Shown here one piece after another: positions 62,504-64,000 of a stretch of 64,000 nucleotides of DNA. Numbering within the stretch: the stretch's first letter is position 1; every line of letters starts with the position of its first letter. Location: the NCBI GenBank assembly GCA_018402585.1, contig JAGYIO010000003.1, positions 204,386 to 268,385 of the forward strand, written 5' to 3'. Under the pieces are notes generated by a model. The model was not told where the DNA came from, searched no databases, and saw nothing but the letters and a program-made list of their open reading frames with translations. The stretch is from Chthoniobacterales bacterium. Lineage in GTDB: Bacteria > Verrucomicrobiota > Verrucomicrobiia > Chthoniobacterales > JACTMZ01. The position numbers were made by a program, and so were the translations under genes.

Positions 62504-63106
62504 TGCGAAGCATGGCGAACTCAAGTCCCCGCCACGCGCAGCAACCCTCGGAAAGGTCGCCCTCGCGACCAATCCATGCGAGGCAGCCATGCGAAGCATG
62601 GCGAACTCAAGTCCCCGCCACGCGCAGCAACCCTCGGAAAGGTCGCCCTCGCGACCAATCCATGCGAGGCAGCCATGCGAAGCATGGCGAACTCAAGTCC
62701 CCGCCACGCGCAGCAACCCTCGGAAAGGTCGCCCTCGCGACCAATCCATGCGAGGCAGCCATGCGAAGCATGGCGAACTCAAGTCCCCGCCACGCGCAGC
62801 CACCCTCGGAAAGGTCGCCCCGGCGACCAATCCATGCGAGGCAGCCATGCGAAGCATGGCGAACTCAAGTCCCCGCCACGCGCAGCCACCCTCGGAAAGG
62901 TCGCCCCGGCGACCAATCCATGCGAGGCAGCCATGCGAAGCATGGCGAACTCAAGTCCCCGCCACGCGCAGCCACCCTCGGAAAGGTCGCCCCGGCGACC
63001 AATCCATGCGAGGCAGCCATGCGAAGCATGGCGAACTCGTGTCTCCGATAAACGAAGTCATCCCCGCAAAGACCGCCACAGGCGATCAATCCATGCGGGG
63101 CAGCCA
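62504..63106 (+). repeat. Tandem array of 86-bp units carrying the 3' end of tRNA-Gln
   Basis: Copies of AATCCATGCGAGGCAGCCA, the 19-nt 3' end of tRNA-Gln with CCA, start at 62571, 62657, 62743, 62829, 62915 and 63001, exactly 86 bp apart, plus a degenerate one (one A to G change) at 63088. The 67-nt spacers are nearly identical, with hairpin GCCATGCGAAGCATGGC across the CCA and a second hairpin GGTCGC..GCGACC touching AATCC. GCATGG in the spacer can pair with CCATGC of the next copy. The three units next to the tRNA share CAGCAACC and GGTCGCCCTCGCGACC; the next three share CAGCCACC and GGTCGCCCCGGCGACC. The last unit has decayed. The spurious open frame across the array is not a gene. 63107-63208 shows nothing. 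Confidence 0.92.
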
Positions 63107-63208
63107 AACTTAAAGACCCCCTCCGCATGTGCGCTGACCGTGCGACTTTTGCCCTCATCATCATTGGTAGTGACCTTGCCAACCTGGCAGGCGTCGCACG
63201 AAAGAGCT

Positions 63209-64000
63209 CTACTTGAGGATAATCTTATCATTGTCCGCCAAAACATAATCGTTGCCGTCTGCAACCAGTCTAAATTCCGCATAAGCAAAAGTTGCTGCTG
63301 GAGACAAGCCACGGATCATATCACTTAACTCAATCACTTCCATGCCCGCACCGATCGTGGTTTGACCAGGTAATGATTGCAACTTTAATCCAAAGGTATC
63401 ATAAAGATTCACCTCATATAAGACTTCGAGGTCGACGTCGGTTGAGCCCGTCCGAAAAATCGCAATGTGGCTGCCGACCTTTTCGCTGCTGACCTCAACC
63501 AGTTCAAAAGTACTGTCCTTGGCGGCTTTAATGCGGACCGGATCAAGACCCAACATGTAGACATTCACGCCGTTGTACATGGAGAAGCTGGAAATATAGA
63601 AACTCCCATTGGTATCCCAGGAATCATAGCCAGTTATGAAGGCCTGTGAGCTCGCGACAGTATCCAGTTGGCTGAGCTTAGCCAGCTCGGTGGTGACACC
63701 CGATGCAATATCAAACTCCCAAATGGAATTGGGATAAGATACATCACTTACTCCGATATAAATTTTTTCGCCATCGGCCGACAATTGAAAAACCCAGGTT
63801 TTCGGCACGCCTTTACCAATGCCGCTAAAGTGGGGCCGTCCCACAAAACTCCACGAGGCAGTGGCATCGGTAAAGCGATAGACGTTGCCTTGGTCGTCAG
63901 CCGTATAGAGAATTTCGCCTGCTCGGTCCCACTGTCCAACTTCCATCGCGTTGGGGCCCTGCAGCGGGAAGTCTTGGAGTTCTCCAAAGCCAGTGGCGGG
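63209..64000 (-). CDS. Hypothetical beta-rich protein, N-terminus outside the window
   Basis: The frame is open from the right edge of the window to a TAG at 63209-63211, giving at least 263 residues. It is beta-strand-rich with repeated WEFDIASG and YRFTDATASWSFVG phrases that suggest a beta-propeller or cell-surface repeat protein; phrases such as LSADGEKIYIGVSD support propeller blades. Base composition is clearly lower in GC than the rest of the window, and codons end more often in A or T. No family can be named. It may be recently acquired. Confidence 0.65.
   Translation of the reverse strand, partial: PATGFGELQDFPLQGPNAMEVGQWDRAGEILYTADDQGNVYRFTDATASWSFVGRPHFSGIGKGVPKTWVFQLSADGEKIYIGVSDVSYPNSIWEFDIASGVTTELAKLSQLDTVASSQAFITGYDSWDTNGSFYISSFSMYNGVNVYMLGLDPVRIKAAKDSTFELVEVSSEKVGSHIAIFRTGSTDVDLEVLYEVNLYDTFGLKLQSLPGQTTIGAGMEVIELSDMIRGLSPAATFAYAEFRLVADGNDYVLADNDKIILK

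Noticed and set aside
62504-63106. CRISPR array at the 86-bp or 98-bp repeats
   Set aside because: The spacers are nearly identical rather than unique, the repeats are tRNA ends, and no cas genes are present.
62429-63328. Long open frames over the tRNA-Gln array with a repeated SMRGSHAKHGELKS peptide
   Set aside because: The repeat period (86 bp) is not a multiple of three, so all three frames stay open by chance over the same DNA; the array is explained by tRNA 3'-end units, and the frame begins inside the tRNA.

Overview
The window looks like chromosomal DNA of a member of the Verrucomicrobiota. The best evidence is a 51-residue small basic ribosome-associated protein at 23387-23542 of a kind known only from Chlamydiae and Verrucomicrobia (TIGR04137-like). 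Supporting signs are high GC content, a sigma-70 factor with a long Lys/Pro/Ala-rich N-terminus, a PEP-CTERM protein remnant, TIGR03790, DUF2851 and DUF5069 family proteins, and the order nusA-infB-rbfA-nrnA-truB-ribF. Class and genus cannot be fixed from the sequence. Almost the whole window is dense housekeeping DNA in short overlapping operons. I see no phage, insertion sequence, integrase gene or CRISPR array.

Layout. 1-3547 (+): a TPR protein cut by the window edge, a class V aminotransferase and a fatty-acid desaturase. 3895-9260 (-): recN, a glycosyltransferase, a CHASE2-like membrane protein and a beta-CASP metallo-hydrolase. 9295-14360 (+): a PhnP-like hydrolase, TIGR03790, DUF2851 and DUF5069 proteins and pdxJ. 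14514-20872 (-): the nusA-infB-rbfA-nrnA-truB-ribF translation operon, preceded by tRNA-Val and a terminator. 21096-24180 (-): an efflux adaptor, RidA, a pseudouridine synthase, the small basic protein and sufT. 24265-25778 (+): psd-pssA phospholipid synthesis. 25805-28776 (-): prs-rplY-pth-rpsF-ssb. 28872-30208 (+): thiH-thiS. 30223-33784 (-): a PEP-CTERM pseudogene, a TauE-type transporter and an NfeD/ClpP-like membrane protease. 33875-38026 (+): dnaG, rpoD and a small membrane protein. 38200-40368 (-): tRNA-Ser(CGA) with its repeat array, and selO. 40445-43575 (+): tenA, a GH1 lipoprotein, the tRNA-Ser(GCT) locus and a MauE/DoxX protein. 43582-45358 (-): an adenylate kinase homologue, a zinc-ribbon protein and fmt. 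45480-48894 (+): two tandem GspE/PilB ATPases. 49017-53005 (-): a hydroxyacid dehydrogenase, an EVE protein, a GH13 glycosidase and a PAP2 phosphatase. 53068-58805 (+): tmk, a delta-prime subunit gene, proB, an ABC permease, a TPR membrane protein, a phosphoesterase and a GT9 heptosyltransferase. 58850-61475 (-): murJ and a Sua5-type tsaC. 61645-62503 (+): csp, aroK and tRNA-Gln. 62504-63106: the tRNA-Gln repeat array. 63209-64000 (-): an AT-richer, incomplete gene.

The most unusual feature is shared by three of the four tRNA loci (tRNA-Ser(CGA), tRNA-Ser(GCT) and tRNA-Gln). Immediately 3' of each tRNA, or inside its T-loop, lie short units that end in a copy of that same tRNA's own 3' end. 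The copied block is 19 nt, from the T-loop AATCC through the discriminator to CCA. Units are 98 bp (four copies, Ser-CGA), 86 bp (seven copies, Gln) and about 78 bp (one copy, Ser-GCT). The DNA between the 19-mers contains hairpins and is partly alike between loci, and breakpoints are always at TTCGA|AATCC. This looks like a family of tiny elements that repeatedly enter tRNA T-loops and restore the tRNA end, or like a set of tRNA-linked structured RNAs. A second oddity is the PEP-CTERM gene, which is intact apart from two in-frame stops that both seem to replace tyrosine codons.
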